Assembly (NCBI GenBank): GCA_026119935.1
Contig: JALRMH010000002.1
Coordinates: 1,240,001 to 1,304,000, forward strand
DNA length: 64,000 bases
Source of the DNA: Endothia cerciana
Taxonomy: Eukaryota > Ascomycota > Sordariomycetes > Diaporthales > Cryphonectriaceae
Direction: 5' to 3'
Below, piece after piece: positions 1 to 11,885 of the stretch. Position numbers and translations under genes: made by a program. Every line of letters begins with the position of its first letter. Within the stretch, counting starts at the first letter, position 1. The notes beneath the pieces were generated by a model. That model saw nothing but the letters and a program-made list of their open reading frames with translations, was not told the DNA's origin and made no database searches.

Positions 1-1857
1 CAGTGAGTATCGAAACTGAATATTCGACAGGGCCTTGCGGATTGTCGATGCTAAAACAACTACGCGAGGATGGCTTCTCAGTGACTGGATTCGAGCGGCG
101 GGGAAGGGTTGGTGGTCTTTGGGCGTACTCGGAGGATACTTCGCACACGACCGCACTACCTAGTGAGCCGCTGTATCGCTTCTTCGTGAGGTCTCGGAGA
201 CCATCAGCGCTAATCTGCCATCTACAGGGACTGTTGCCCTTCTCAGCAAATACACATGTGGCTTCAGTGACTATCCAATGCCAGAAAGTCAGTGCTTCAG
301 ACATGAATCAGATTTGGGGGTGGGGGCGCAGGCATATGCTGAGAATACTCATTTGCAGGATATCCGATATTCTTGAGATCAGATCAGTTCCAGGAATACT
401 GTGAGGACTACGCTCGTCATTTCGACATGCTGAAGGACTGGGTCTTCAACACGGCTGTCAAGAAGGCAACACGAAATCCAGATGACACGAAGTGGTGTCT
501 TGAGGTTGAGACAGCTGGGGAGGAGCCCAGAACGCTCCAATTCGACAAAGTCGTATTCTCCCATGGTTATCAGACGAGGGCAAATAGGCCTCGCTTCGAG
601 GGGCAGGATAAATTCGAAGGCATCATCATGCACTCGCAAGAATACCGGAGGTCAGCAACCCTTCCGCCTTCCTCCGTGGAATCTACCGAGGGCCCCGTAA
701 TATCACACAAGCTGACTTCCAGACTTTGCAGACCTGAGCTCTTCGCGAACAAGCGCGTCATCGTCCTGGGGCTCTCCTCGACCTCCGCCGATATCTTGCC
801 AGACATACTGCCACATGCAGCGCATCCAGTGTGTGCCGCCCACCGACGAGGCGCCGTCCCGTTCCGCCGGTTCCGTAAGGGCGTCCCGACCGACGCACTG
901 GCGACCTGGCGGCGGCGGCAAATAACCCATTTCTTACAGGCCCAACTCCCAAACTTTGCTCGGCTCTGTGGAGATCTGGCCGTCAAGCTCTACGTCAGAT
1001 TCGCATATCCGGATCTGGATCCTGAGTGGCGCCTGACTGACATCGCAAGCATCTCACTGAAGGTCCCCGGGGCTCTCGCGTTCGACAACGTCCTGCCCTG
1101 GCTCAAGGACGGCAGCATCCAGTCGGTGCACGGCATCAGGCGCTTCCTCGGCCCCAAAAGGGTCGAGCTCCTGGGCGGGATGGTGCTGGACGATATCGAC
1201 GCGGTGATCATGTGCACGGGGTACAATGCCGACTTCAGCGTGGTGGGCCCGGACGTCGTGGAGACGAGCGTGCCGACCGCGCATGGATACGACACGGCAC
1301 CCGACGGCGGCGCCCCGATGCACCGCCTGTGGATGAACATATTCCCGCCCAAGTATGCCGACTCGTTCGCGATGCTGTGCTACTCCGCGTTCGGCAAGTC
1401 CAACGGCTTCAGCTTCGCGGACGTGACCTCGATGGCCGTCTCCAACGTCTTCCGCGGGGCACACCCCCTGCCCTCACCCGCCGAGATGGAGAGATGGGTC
1501 GACAACCACCAGACATGGGTCGCCTCGCGGTGGAAGCTGGACCACAGTATCGATACGAGCATGGTCAAGCAGTGGGAGTACCAGGGGTGGCTACACGACG
1601 CTGCGGGCACGGGCATGGAAAACTTGAGCTGGATGGGCTGGAAGGGGTGGAGGTTCTGGTGGAAGGACAGGAAGATGTATAACCTGATGGCTAACGGTAT
1701 CGAGACGGCGCACATGTATCGGTACTTTGAGACCGGAAAGAGGCGGGCCTGGGACGGCGCGGGGGAGGCTATTCTGAAGCTGGATGAGGAGAGGAAGAGG
1801 GTGTTGCCTGTGACGCCGGAACAGGAGAAGGAGTTCTTGCCAGTGACGAAGACTTGA
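1..1857 (+). CDS. Flavin-containing monooxygenase, 5'-truncated by window edge
   Basis: This is an FAD/NADPH-dependent monooxygenase of the dimethylaniline monooxygenase (FMO) family, likely a cytosolic or ER enzyme that oxygenates a soft nucleophile; its substrate cannot be told from sequence. The window opens in an intron whose acceptor ends at base 30. The frame then starts inside the FAD-binding GxGPxGLS motif (GPCGLS) and runs through the FMO hallmark GGLW. I read exons up to 162, then 228-287, 359-650 and 732-1857, with introns 163-227, 288-358 and 651-731. Joined, they give the expected run SKYTCGFSDYPMPE then YPIFL and FQEY. The NADPH site is GLSSTSADI and the C-terminal half has the CTGY version of the ATGY motif. 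The third intron is 81 nt without a stop, so it can be mistaken for coding sequence. The start codon and first dozen or so residues lie upstream of the window. I am confident of the family, less so of the first two introns. Confidence 0.88.
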
Positions 1858-2914
1858 GTATACACATATACTCATGATAGCGTCAAGACAATTAAAAGCA
1901 TCCTCCAGATAAGACAAGTGCGGAAGGCTCTACTCGACCAAATTCAGCGTGGGCGTGGCAAGCTCCCACCGGATTGCACATTTTGAAGAACCGGTGAGCG
2001 TGTTCAGACCCTGTAACTAGAATATCGAAGTCACAACATGACACTAAATCGATCTCTGAGAACATATGCTTTCTAATTTCTAAGAACTAGGAGCTCCAGA
2101 AACATCTCGGTGATTCGAAACGGGTCTTTCGGTGGTGTTTAGGAAACGATTACAGGTCATTGAAGGTCTCGTGCATTGGGTTCCCTCCAGCTCCTGTCTG
2201 TGGCGTAATCATAGACTGCACATTGGACAACAGCTCCCTAGCTCACCATTAATATCCCTATCCTGGCATAAGGGATTGATCACGTAATGAAGTCCAATAT
2301 GCCCTATCAACGCTGTGCTGCTCTGGTATTATTCATTTGAGATCGACTAATTCGAGAACCGAGGATCAGAGTGCTCGTCAAATACTTTCTCTTGCAAATC
2401 TTGATTTGGCTCATAAATAGAAGTCACATCAACTTCTCAAGGCAGATTGGAAATCCAGAAAGCAGGGTGTGGTTGAGTAATCAAGACCTGGATTACACCT
2501 GATGGCTTGCAGTAGTTAGTTGAGTGGCGTCCTGATGAGCCATCTCGATAGTGCTTTAATGTTGTCGCTAGGAATTCTCCGCACCTAGCAGCAAAGAAAA
2601 CTCACAGGAAAGATCCCTGATTAACTCACTGCATGCATACCAAAACGTTCCAGTAGGGGTGATCACTCATCAAACAGCTCCCAAGCGACAAACCGCGAGG
2701 CCAGGCCTAGGGCGTAAGAGGTCGATCACAACACCAACCTGACGAACGAAAATGAATATAATGGCCATTCCTTCGCCGTATAGAATTCTTATGCTGTCGA
2801 AAATCAGAAACCAAAGCTTCAAAATTCAGATAACCATTTTGCGAACATCTCGACCGAGTCTACCTACTTCTACGTTCAGTTGCTCAAGTAAAATAAGTCT
2901 TCTGCAAATCAAAG
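1858..2914. other. Intergenic region, no gene seen
   Basis: About 1.06 kb of AT-rich sequence between the monooxygenase stop and the carbonic anhydrase-like start. I see no splice-compatible coding series and no strong repeat. The last 150 bases should hold the promoter and 5' UTR of the downstream gene. Confidence 0.6.
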
Positions 2915-3666
2915 ATGTCTTTCACATATTCTGGTACGGTCTCAGAGTGGCTGGAGGACAATAAGGTCTTTGTCAGAGACAAGTTTCCTACCCTGCCGGC
3001 ACCATGGCATATGGCGGAGCGACGGCAAGCTGGCATAGACAGTGGGAAGACTACCCTCGTCCGTAAGTCCCTTCAAACCCACCCACACTCTCTGTCTTTC
3101 TCCTCAATTCCCCTTTTCCTTTTCTCTTTTCATCAACACAGAAAGGTTTCGAACGCCATAACAAAAGGGTCCTCGCTGACAGAATTGTCCTCCGCTTTAG
3201 TAACCTGCCTCGACCCGCGTTGTGTGCCCGAGACTTTCTTCGGGCCCAGTTTCGGAGGAGGCGTCATCCGCAATGCCGGAGGCCGGGCTACAGACGATGC
3301 CATCCGCAGTCTGACTGTACTGAAGGCGCTCGCCGGGATGAAGACCGTCGTCGTAATCCACCACACCGGTAGGCGTCCTGCACACATGCTCTGTTCTCAG
3401 CCGACTCTGGATCTGACCATCGTCTAGACTGCGGCGTGACGCACTTGGACCCGAAGGTGATCATTGACATAGTGGCGCAGGATGGTGCCACGGCTAAGGC
3501 AGGGGCTGAACAAATCGACTATAAGCTGTATACTGCTGCCCAACTCGGGGACTCTGTCAAAGAGGATGTGCGCATTCTGAAGAACGCTCCGACTCTGGCT
3601 GGCGTTAATGTCTACGGGTTCAAACTGGACACCTTCACCGGAGAGATTGAGCCAGTTGAGGCATGA
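2915..3666 (+). CDS. Beta-carbonic anhydrase-like protein
   Basis: A small zinc enzyme of the beta-carbonic anhydrase fold, predicted to interconvert CO2 and bicarbonate in the cytosol. Three exons (2915-3062, 3201-3368, 3428-3666; introns of 138 and 59 bp) join to 184 residues in frame. The first splice gives TTLVLTCLDPR and the second gives HHTDCG. The zinc-site Cys and the Asp-Arg dyad lie in CLDPR, followed by RNAGGR and then the His and Cys of HHTDC. All four residues expected of the active site are therefore present. The family norm is C-x-D-S-R, whereas this protein has D-P-R, as is common in fungal carbonic anhydrase-like paralogues, so catalytic competence is likely but not certain. 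It is single-domain, with no targeting peptide visible, and starts at the first ATG of the open frame. Confidence 0.85.
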
Positions 3667-4074
3667 AAACATTGTGAAATGGACATCATGGGTTGCCGAA
3701 AGTGATAACTTCCAAATATACAAGCTTAGGTTGGTTAGAAGAGAACAGCTCGAACCCACTCGCTCACAAAACTAGGAGCCTGGTTGCCAAGATTTCTAAA
3801 CAGGTTGCAGGACTTATACTAATACGCTATAGCCTTACCTGGGCACCAACTAGACCTTCATATAATTAGCAGAAGGCAACGCCGAAAGATCTCACCTTTT
3901 GTCCCGATACGCTCTGGATACGCGCGCGAGACATTTTCCTAAGGCTAGACATACGGATTTTCGTTATACCTTCATACTATCAGCAGGCTTTGGTAATTTT
4001 AAACCCAGCACAGTTCTTAGCTTTACCCTAGAGGAAAGTTTGGTTTATTTACTATATTAGCTGTTATAATAATC
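3667..4074. other. AT-rich intergenic DNA
   Basis: A short AT-rich stretch after the carbonic anhydrase-like gene with no coding signal. Its base composition resembles the degraded retroelement that follows, so the decayed region may begin here. Confidence 0.4.
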
Positions 4075-4290
4075 TCAGGGAACATCTATGTCGTGTCCAG
4101 AATGATTAACAGGTCCACGTCGTGGAGTTGCTTTTCCCTCAACGGGCCCTCCTTCCCCAGGGGCTTCGTAAAGTGTGGAGATATAGAGGATATAGAATAT
4201 AGGCAATAGCGGTGATCCCTGCGGTACGCCTGGCCTGGCGTATATAAACTCGAGGGGTTTTGATTGCTTGGGCTTGGCTTCGTGCTGCAA
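4075..4290 (-). pseudogene. LINE (non-LTR) reverse transcriptase fragment
   Basis: A short antisense segment encodes GVPQGSPLLPIFYILYISTL. This matches the conserved PQGSPLSPxLFxLYI block of the reverse transcriptase of fungal non-LTR retrotransposons (Tad/I clade). The next block, where YADD would be expected, is not recognisable, and no endonuclease or RNase H part is seen nearby. It is therefore an isolated, decayed piece of a LINE. The surrounding AT-rich and TpA-rich sequence (about 3.8-4.7 kb) is what RIP leaves behind. The limits of the original insertion cannot be placed. Confidence 0.7.
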
Positions 4291-4962
4291 TTGATCCTAG
4301 AGGTGGTGTGCCGTCGGGAAAATGGTTTGGGGTCCTGTCATAAACATCGTCCTGATTAACCATGTTATGCAATACCACTCCTTCTACATTTAAAATGTAC
4401 ATTTTCTTAAAATTATAAGATGGGGTCACCTGTCGACGGTAGGTATGCAACCCTTAGTGTAAGTTCGTATCAGGGCGACAGCGTACATTAAAAGGAGGGT
4501 CGTCGGGCCCCCAATTCCCGTGCTATATATATGCCTGAAACCTTCGTCAGAGGTATTGACACCATCACGTCGGCAAACAAAGCATACTATTACGCGTTAC
4601 TGTGCTGTGACTCCGCAGTAGAGATAGTTACGGAATAATGGCTCCACATGGGTGTTTGATCTGGGCTGCGAGGCCAGGCCATCTCTAGAGTCCTGGCTGT
4701 GACCGTCGGGGGTCTATTTGTGCAGGATCTGGTCAGGTAATCCGTTCAATGTCACTCATAAACGCCAGACTCTGGATATATGTCAGACAATAGATGCAGT
4801 AGTGAGAACGGTGATGTCTGTGTCCCAATTCGGGCTTGCTTGATCCATTCATTTGAAGCGTGTAGCGAGCACAAAGTCTCTAGAACTAATTGCCACTATC
4901 CACGGTGAGGGCTTCGAGGCAGTCATTCGTTCGACATGAACACATTATTGTACTGCCCTCAT
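4291..4962. other. AT-rich decayed DNA
   Basis: Continuation of the AT-rich stretch containing the LINE relic, then unremarkable sequence up to the stop codon of the next minus-strand gene. I find no gene. Confidence 0.5.
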
Positions 4963-6192
4963 CTAGGGGCTGAATGCGATGAGGTCGTCGTCATAGAATT
5001 GAGCTGGCGTGGTACATCGGACAGGTGCGGCGCTGGCCATCTTCATACCACTGCAGAGAAAAACAGATTAGTCAAGGCGAATGTTCCGTGGGATGGCTAT
5101 TGGAGACTCACCCGTGCTCGGCCTTGGTGAGGTCCTTAGTCTTGACCTCCACGGGGAAAAGAGGGGCCTGAGGGGGCATAACTTCCTTGACGGGAGGGAG
5201 AAACTCCGGCGCAACGACAGTCTTCTTCTTCGGAGCGCAGGCCTTGACAGGAGGCGCAGAGACCTGGCTGTGCTGCCAGCAACCGCCTCGCTTGCGGCCC
5301 TTGCCGGTAGAGGGAGGGCTGCTTGACTTGATCGAGCGCACCTTGGGAGGGTTGGCGAAGATTGCGATCATGCAGCTGTCGGTCGCCTTGGCAAGGCCCA
5401 TGCTGATTCCATGTCAGCTTTTCAGAGATCCTGTGGCGGAGGTTTGAAGTGGTAGCTTACTCGGGGGCCTTGACAGCCTTCTTCTCAGGCGAGGTGGGTC
5501 CAGAGGAGCCACTGGTGACGCTTGCGACCCAGTTCTGGACACGCTTCTTAGTAGCGTCAGTGCTTGCCGCGTTACCTCGGCCAGCCGTGCTGCGAGAGGA
5601 AAGTCAGCTGAGAAAGATCTGAGAAAGTTTGGAGCCCGGACGTGAAATGTTTCGTGAATGTGTCCGAGGTAGACATGTGCTTCGACGAGCCGCCGACGCA
5701 AGCGACGTGTAATGTGAAGCGGTGGGGCACGTCTCCAACCTCAGGCAGATGATGATGATGGTGGTGGTGATGATGATGGTGGTGGTGATGATGATGAGTG
5801 GGGTTATGCAATGGTGGGAGAAGGGACTTACTTTTGCCATAGGGCAACGCCGAAACGTTCCTCGATGCGTGTCATGAGCACGCAGGTCTTGGGAACCCGA
5901 TCCCGTCGTATCTCCAGCTCGTTGTAGCGAGAGCCACATGGGAACGAACGGTATCTCTCGCCGAACTTGTCGGCGACGCCTTCAGCCACGATGATGCGGA
6001 TCTCGTCCGTACTGGCCTCGCTGAGGAGGCCGAAGCTCTCCAATCTGAGGAGCGTCTGCGACACGTCGTGGTGTCAGCCTGGTATCGTCGTGATAGGAGA
6101 AGGAGAGGCGAGATGTGAGTGGCCTCCGTACTTACTTGCTCCATCGCTCGCTGCAGGTCTTGGGCCTGCTGGAAGGTGACGTTGGTCGCCAT
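4963..6192 (-). CDS. Hypothetical protein, five exons
   Basis: I do not recognise this protein. Splice signals give five exons on the minus strand: 6136-6192, 5832-6055, 5461-5589, 5112-5402 and 4963-5050. They join in frame to 262 residues starting MATNVTFQQAQDL and ending DLIAFSP. The first third is a compact, probably helical segment with many charged residues (about residues 1-95, ending RFGVALWQ). The rest is basic and low in complexity, rich in Lys, Pro, Ser and Ala (SSGPTSPEKKAVKAP, APKKKTVVAPE), and looks disordered. There is no signal peptide or membrane segment. Its basic tail would suit a nuclear or nucleic-acid-binding protein, but that is inference only. Intron 2 (5590-5831) is long for this window and holds a GATGATG/GTGGTG simple repeat at about 5748-5797. 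Confidence 0.65.
5745..5800. repeat. Trinucleotide simple repeat in intron
   Basis: An imperfect (GAT/GGT) trinucleotide array inside the second intron of the five-exon hypothetical gene. It reads as poly-His in one frame of the minus strand, which is a repeat artefact rather than protein. Confidence 0.85.
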
Positions 6193-9003
6193 GATGGTGG
6201 CAACGTTCAACGCTGAGGTTGGGGCTGAGGTTGAGGCGGGATTGTTTAATCTTGATGATAGTGACGGTCTCGTGCTGTCCCTCAGATGTGCATGGAGGGT
6301 GGAAACGGTGGATCGCGTTTGTAGTTGTGGTAGTTGGAAAGTCAAGGCCCTGAAGCCAGCAGCTGGAGATCGAAAACTCCCACTGTTGATATAGCATGGG
6401 CGGCTCTACTCATCCTAGCGCTCTGTCCCATTGTCTGCTCGTGCAGGAGGCGAGACAATAGGCATTGTTTGTCGGAATTAAGAAGAATAGTTGTGATTAT
6501 AAAATTTCGAGCAGAGTGGGTGCAGGTGTGGTGTTGTTCGTTCTTGTGGTGCAAAATGTGCCCATACGCTATGACATCGTCAGCTACTAGCAGAACACCC
6601 TTCGATGTTTGGTATATTCTATTGTCGTCCGGTCGGCATCATTGAAACTCGAGATACAATGTCCCTGTACCCTAGAGCTGGAACGTGAGAGAAGACTAGA
6701 GGAATAGTTAGACATTGTAGAAGGTGCTATAGGCTGGCGCAGTGATATTTGCCGCTACACTCTAGCTGAAGCGAAATCTGGAAGGTTCTGGAGTCTGGTA
6801 TCTGCTTAGCCTGTAGCCGGATTACAGGGGAAGACCATTGGGTTGGTGAGCATTGTAGTATTGCATTGTCGGCAGCAGCCTGTCGGCCTTCGGTATGGTT
6901 ACTCAGAGGAGTAGCTACCGTATTCTCTCTCATCTGACCGTCGTCCAACTCGGCGTGATTTTGCTTGGTAGAGATATCTGCTGGAACATCACTTGCACGA
7001 TGCTCTATGACGTCTGTGACGTTGTGATTGCTGAAGCTGAAAGGGCGTCATAGATATGTGATCGAGGTTTGACTGAGCTCCACCATGCGGAGTGACTCAC
7101 TTTTCCAGATCCTCAGCCATGTATGATCATGAGGGAGGATCCTCCACCATCAGACCCCGATGAGAGTCAGCCACGAACTCATTGAAGCCTCTCGGCCAAG
7201 CAGCTTGGTCGAGAGAGATTTCCTCCAGCTAACTATTGCCACAGCTGCTACCTTTTTGTATGGGGCAGTGACGGACTAGATCATGAGTAGTTGTTCCATG
7301 GTCTATGTTTCCTCATGACTCTCTGACGGTCGCATCTTGGTGGTTGCTATGGCTTTGTGTGTGTATCCTCTTATGAGAGACCTCTCAGGCAAGTATCTCC
7401 TCATTGTGAAGTTGTCACCGTCGACACCTTGGAAGATGCTGTCGAGATGTATAGAGCCAATGCTCTGCAGTTCTTAGCCAGCATCTAGATCCATGCCACT
7501 GCTGTGACCATACATCTGTTGTCGTTTTGTGCCTGCCTGGGGCCGGCGAGTCATGCCACTTTCTTTGACACCCGTGAAATCATTGCGTGGTTCCTGAAGT
7601 TCTGGACTGGTTTTCATTCGTTTTGTGGTCTGCACAACTTCGTGATAGTGGTCAGGTTGTTATATAGTCCAAATCTTGTAGGGACATTGTCCCTGCCACC
7701 ATCCACCTCTGGTTGCTGCTTCTGGGAAGGTGTTGGTCTTGTGATTATTAAAGCATTGTGTTGGCACAGATACCACGCCGATCTCCAACCAACTCCGGTA
7801 GCGTTGTACCTGTCATCGACATGCCTCATCGTCACCGTAGTGGTGCCATAATCGCCGCTGTGTCTTGGAGATGTTGCTGTGTGTGCTCCTTTACACACTC
7901 TCTCCGAGGCTGAAGACCAATTTACAGAAAGTCCTATGACTGTAAGAGGGATGTGGCATGATATATGACAGGTTTTGGTGGGCCTCTATAAGTCTTTGGC
8001 CAATGCCTAGTGGTTGGTTTTCTGGTGATTGTTTCTTTCTCTCCCCCTTTTCCCTCGCTCCAACACACTCCCCTTGCTGGTTCTAAGTCGGTCATACTTA
8101 GGGAGCGTCTCTTCTTCCATTGTTGAATTCAGCCGGTACAGCTCGACGATTAGAAATGCCGGTATAGAGCTTCTTCGGATGAGTGAGCTGTGGTTTTAGA
8201 CATCAGAGAAAGAGACTTTCGGAGAACTGGGGATCTTGGTTTGCTGAGGGCAAACTTAGGAATGATGTCGTTTATTAGGACGATGGCCCTGTTGGGACTT
8301 CGGGATGGTCGGGCGAGGTGATCGTATGAACCACCACCCTTGGTGCTGACAGGATGGCTATAGTGGGTACGGCGACTTATAACCCATAATGAAGATAGAT
8401 TATTTGGCAGAGTCGAGAGGGGTCATGATGGCCGTTCTGATGGGGCCGTTGCAAATCACAATCTCGACGTAAGTCGAGCCGGTGAGAGAAATCAGGTCGA
8501 TCGGAGGGACATTGTGGGTATGGCGGTGTTTGGCGTTGGTTGATTGCAAGTATCGAAATCTGCTGCTGGTGGGATACGGAACTGGTGGCTTGTCAGTCAT
8601 AAAAGGTGGGTGGGGGCTGGGGGGGGGGGGGGGCGGTCCCGGAACTCAGGGCCGCCGAGGATGGATGATTGAGAGATTCGAGACGAGTTGCGTTGGCAAC
8701 ATTCATGGCCAGTCCCAGTACGAGGAGGCACAAACGGGTCTATCGCCAGCGAAACTGTGGCAAGGGGCCGCACTGAGTTGATGTTCGTGTGCCTTGGGGC
8801 ACGAAATGTTCATTTCGTCTGATGCGAGAACTTGCGTCCCTCATCGTTCTGAGTGGCCTCCCAAAGAACCATCGAGGTGTGTTTCAACCCAAGCCCCTGA
8901 TGCCTGACAAATCTGTGGCGTGAAAGCAAATGAACCGATGAAAGCAAATGGAGACAGTCGACCAAAACAGTTTGGTAGTCCATCCTGCTGTTGCAGAGAC
9001 AAC
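6193..9003. other. 2.8 kb region without a recognisable gene
   Basis: I checked both strands for spliceable coding series and found none that resembles a known family. The longest open stretch (about 7504-7851) has no homology I can name and ends without a splice context. A 15-base G run lies at 8619-8633. The left 300 bases should contain the promoter of the five-exon hypothetical gene. A non-coding transcript cannot be excluded. Confidence 0.5.
8619..8633. repeat. Poly-G tract (15 nt)
   Basis: A homopolymeric run of 15 G, one of several C/G mononucleotide tracts of 10-15 nt scattered through this window. Confidence 0.9.
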
Positions 9004-9506
9004 TTAGGACTCGCCAGTAGGCTCCTCAACATCCATATCGGACTTGCCGAGCTCGTCCTGATCGTCTTCACCGCCCTCAAACTGGACAACCTTCTTCAAG
9101 GTTTTCTTCTTCTTGGCGCTGTCGCCGACCTTGCTGGTGCGCTTGATGACACCGACAGGCTTCTTGGGGGTGGCGGAAGAAGCAGCTCCATCCTTGCTGT
9201 CGTGGCTCCAGCCGAACTCAATGGACATGCGTCGGTAGCGCTCCTTGGCAGACTTGACAGTCAGGTTTCCCATCTCGTTGGCGACAGCAGCCCACTGTTT
9301 GATGGGAATATGATGGTCAGCGAAGGACTCGTGGCTATGGCAGACTTTGAGGGAGAATAAACGGAAGGGTGGAGGTGGGGGGATAACTTTACATCAACGT
9401 CGGGCTTCGTCTTGGTGTTCTTCATCATCAGAGCCAAGAACCGCATGTGGCCCTCGTTGAGGCCACCCAGGGAAGCGCTGGTGCTGGCTCCATTCTCGGG
9501 AGACAT
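9004..9506 (-). CDS. Small SANT/Myb-like domain protein
   Basis: Two exons (9393-9506 and 9004-9294, intron of 98 bp) encode 134 residues starting MSPENGASTS. Residues 18-66 look like a Myb/SANT-type helix triplet: HMRFLALMMKNT, then a spliced TKPDVDWAAVANEMG with the conserved Trp, then SAKERYRRMS. Fungal proteins of this small type are annotated as Myb-like DNA-binding proteins. The tail is basic (KKKKTLKKVV) and then acidic (EGGEDDQDELGKSDMDVEE), a pattern seen in chromatin-associated proteins. A nuclear role is inferred from composition and fold only. The splice junction restores Asp-Trp exactly. A long 5' UTR, possibly with an intron, may extend toward 10.0 kb. Confidence 0.75.
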
Positions 9507-10451
9507 TTTGATGGTGTATTGGTTGGTGTGGGTGGTCTGTGTTTGACGCTGTGAGCAGGACTGTAGTTGTTGAAGATGGATGACGAGAAAAGCACCAAGT
9601 AGCTCTTGATACGAGAGGTGGATGGGAACGAGGATCAGGTACAAGTTCGAATGCGGTGGGTGAGAAGGGAAATGGTGCAAAGGAGAGCAGAAGTCGTCGA
9701 GGTCGGGCAGGAAAAGGGACTCTCAGGGGCATGGGGGAGGAGGTTGTTGATGTAAGAAGCAGGTGCAAAAAAGATGAGCCCGTGTTTGGCTGTGCATCGA
9801 GACCTGGAAAGGTTCAGAGCAGGCGAGATAGAGGCAGAGAAATGTTTGGAAAGGGAGAAAGGAACTGTCACAACAAGCAGATCGAGAAGAAAGCGAGAAA
9901 TCAGTCGACAGGAGGGATATGCTCAATACTTACTAAGATGGTTGTGATGATGTCCCTGGTGAGAGGTTAGCTGTTCGTGATCCTTATCGCGAAGCTGAAC
10001 GGTGGTTATCACTACAGTAGATGGCCTTGGCTTGTTGGGCTGTTGGGAAAAAAGGTGTTGATTGTGGATGACGCGGCGAGAAGTGGGCGACGCGGCGAAA
10101 AGTAGGTTGTGGAAAGGTGGGAGGAAGTTGTGAAGGCCATAACGGATTTTCTGCAGCCTGCTCAGATGGGAGAAATGAAGAACCCCAAATCCGCTTGTTT
10201 AACCCTGATTAAAACCCTGATCGGTAACGTACTTGCCCGGCTGGAAGTTTCGATAGCATTGCCCAAGAGCAGGAAAACCATCAGTGGACCGCCTAATCTA
10301 TCTGATTGATATAGCAACCACAGCTAGCCATCAAGCCCGACACCTGTCTGCCAGGCCCTGAACCGGGGGTATAGTGCCAGGAGAATAATCTGATGCACCA
10401 CGACAAAGCCCCATCCTGTTGTTACATGGGGAGTCTGTACTCATGTCGTCC
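9507..10451. other. Intergenic region between two minus-strand genes
   Basis: This holds the 5' UTR and promoter side of the SANT-like gene and the 3' flank of the thioesterase gene. The stretch 9650-9950 is purine-rich. No other coding signal was found. Confidence 0.5.
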
Positions 10452-11396
10452 CTAAAGCTCCGGCCTGGCCTCATCAGCTGTCTTCGCACCTTTGGGAGGC
10501 AGTTTCTCCCTCAAGAAGGCCTCGACATCGTCGTGCTCCTCGACCGAGACTGAATGCCCTAGACCGCTGTGGGCAGAGTTAGCGAGACCGGATGGAAGAC
10601 GCAAGACACGGGTGGCAAGGGAGACGAACGGGTAGGTCTTGTGCGTAACATTCAACCCGATGGTGTTCAGCACCTGGTAGCTGAGGAGACTCAACTCAGG
10701 CCTGACGAGGTTATCCGAGTCGCCCTGGCACATCAGGATGGGCGTGTCCTCGTTCATCTTGGGCCCGGCCCTCAGGGCCTCGCGGAAGGTCTTGCTGAGA
10801 AGCAGCCACCCGGACATGGAGACAATGGCTGCCAGCTTGACCTTGGACATCAGGCCGGTATAGATGGACATGGCACCGCCCTGGCTGAAGCCTCCGAGGA
10901 CGATACGGTCTGCCGGTATACCTGCATCGATCTCCTTCTGGACGAGAGAGCCGAGGTACTGTGCGGAGGCCTTGATGCGCTGCTCATCCTCGTTCTCCCG
11001 CATGGCCTCGACATCCCCGCTGAGGACTTTCTACATCGTTGTCAGCCTGGGAAGCACACCTCCCGGGTCGGTGAGGATAGGATTGGGGCTCACAATGTCA
11101 AACCAGGCTCGCATTGGGTAGCCGCCCTGCAAGGATTCAGCACATGGATGGAGATGTGGACAGGTCGGTCCTGAGGAGGGCTGGCCTGCGGCCCTACTCA
11201 CATTGCAGGTGGTGGGTATGATGGGGGCATGAGGCAGCACGAACTTGACCTCGTTCAGCCTCTCCCTCCGCCGCCAGTTCTCAACGCTGGCCGCCCATCC
11301 CTCCCCCGAGTCTCCCAGGCCGTGAGAGAAGATGACGGTCGCGGTGTGGCTCGTGACAGCCGGGAAGACGAGAGGTGCCGTGTAGCGCAGCGCCAT
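10452..11396 (-). CDS. Acyl-protein thioesterase 1
   Basis: A serine hydrolase that removes palmitoyl groups from membrane-anchored proteins such as Ras and G-alpha subunits, acting in the cytosol. Four exons (11202-11396, 11094-11126, 10630-11030, 10452-10566) join to 247 residues. Visible motifs are the oxyanion-side FSHGLGDSG near residue 24-32, the nucleophile in GFSQGGA (Ser125), the Asp in CQGDSDNLV and the His in GLGHSV, which make up the whole catalytic triad. Exon 2 is only 33 nt. The last intron (10567-10629, 63 bp) has a weak GTTCGT donor and no stop codon, so an unspliced reading inserts 21 residues between TYP and GLGH; the joined version matches the family. The length is close to yeast and human APT1. 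It is divergent from the extradiol dioxygenase gene across 489 bp. Confidence 0.9.
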
Positions 11397-11511
11397 GTTG
11401 ACTTCGCTGGGTGGAGGGACTCAGGCCGAGATCAGGGCTGGAGTCGGATGACCTGTTCCCCCTTTCGAGATTCCGATGCTCCGGGCGGGGTGGGGGGACG
11501 CAGTTTCTATG

Positions 11512-11548
<37 letters not shown>

Positions 11549-11885
11549 AGCCGGGTCTAACAAGAGGCATACAGATGGCTGACGTTGAGTTTGGACCCTG
11601 TCAACGGGGCTGTGGTGGGCCCTTGCGGCGCCGGATGCTGCACCTGGTAGAGCCGCAATCGGAGTTGAGCTCCGTAAATCCGTGAACAGGGAGACCGGGG
11701 GTAAAGGTAGAGCAACACCGCTCGAGATCTACAGGCCTCGAGACAACACGATTTCTAAGTCTGCGGCCCTGATTACCTCAGCACATCAGCCTCTGTTCAC
11801 TGAAAAGGCCGGCGGCCACTGCTCAGATTTGTCAGTAGGGAACTGTTTTACGGTATGGCCTCTCTGCACTGCCCTCTTGGTACAA
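11397..11885. promoter_or_regulatory. Bidirectional intergenic region with (CT)16
   Basis: A 489-bp region between two divergently transcribed genes (thioesterase and LigB-type dioxygenase), so both promoters must lie here. It contains a (CT)16 dinucleotide tract at about 11515-11546. CT-rich tracts are frequent in fungal promoters and 5' UTRs. No specific factor site is claimed. Confidence 0.5.
11515..11546. repeat. (CT)16 microsatellite
   Basis: An uninterrupted CT dinucleotide array within the divergent promoter region. Confidence 0.92.

Noticed and set aside
3..30. 28-bp intron starting at base 3 with GTGAGT
   Set aside because: Too short for a fungal intron; more likely base 30 is the acceptor of an intron whose true donor lies left of the window.
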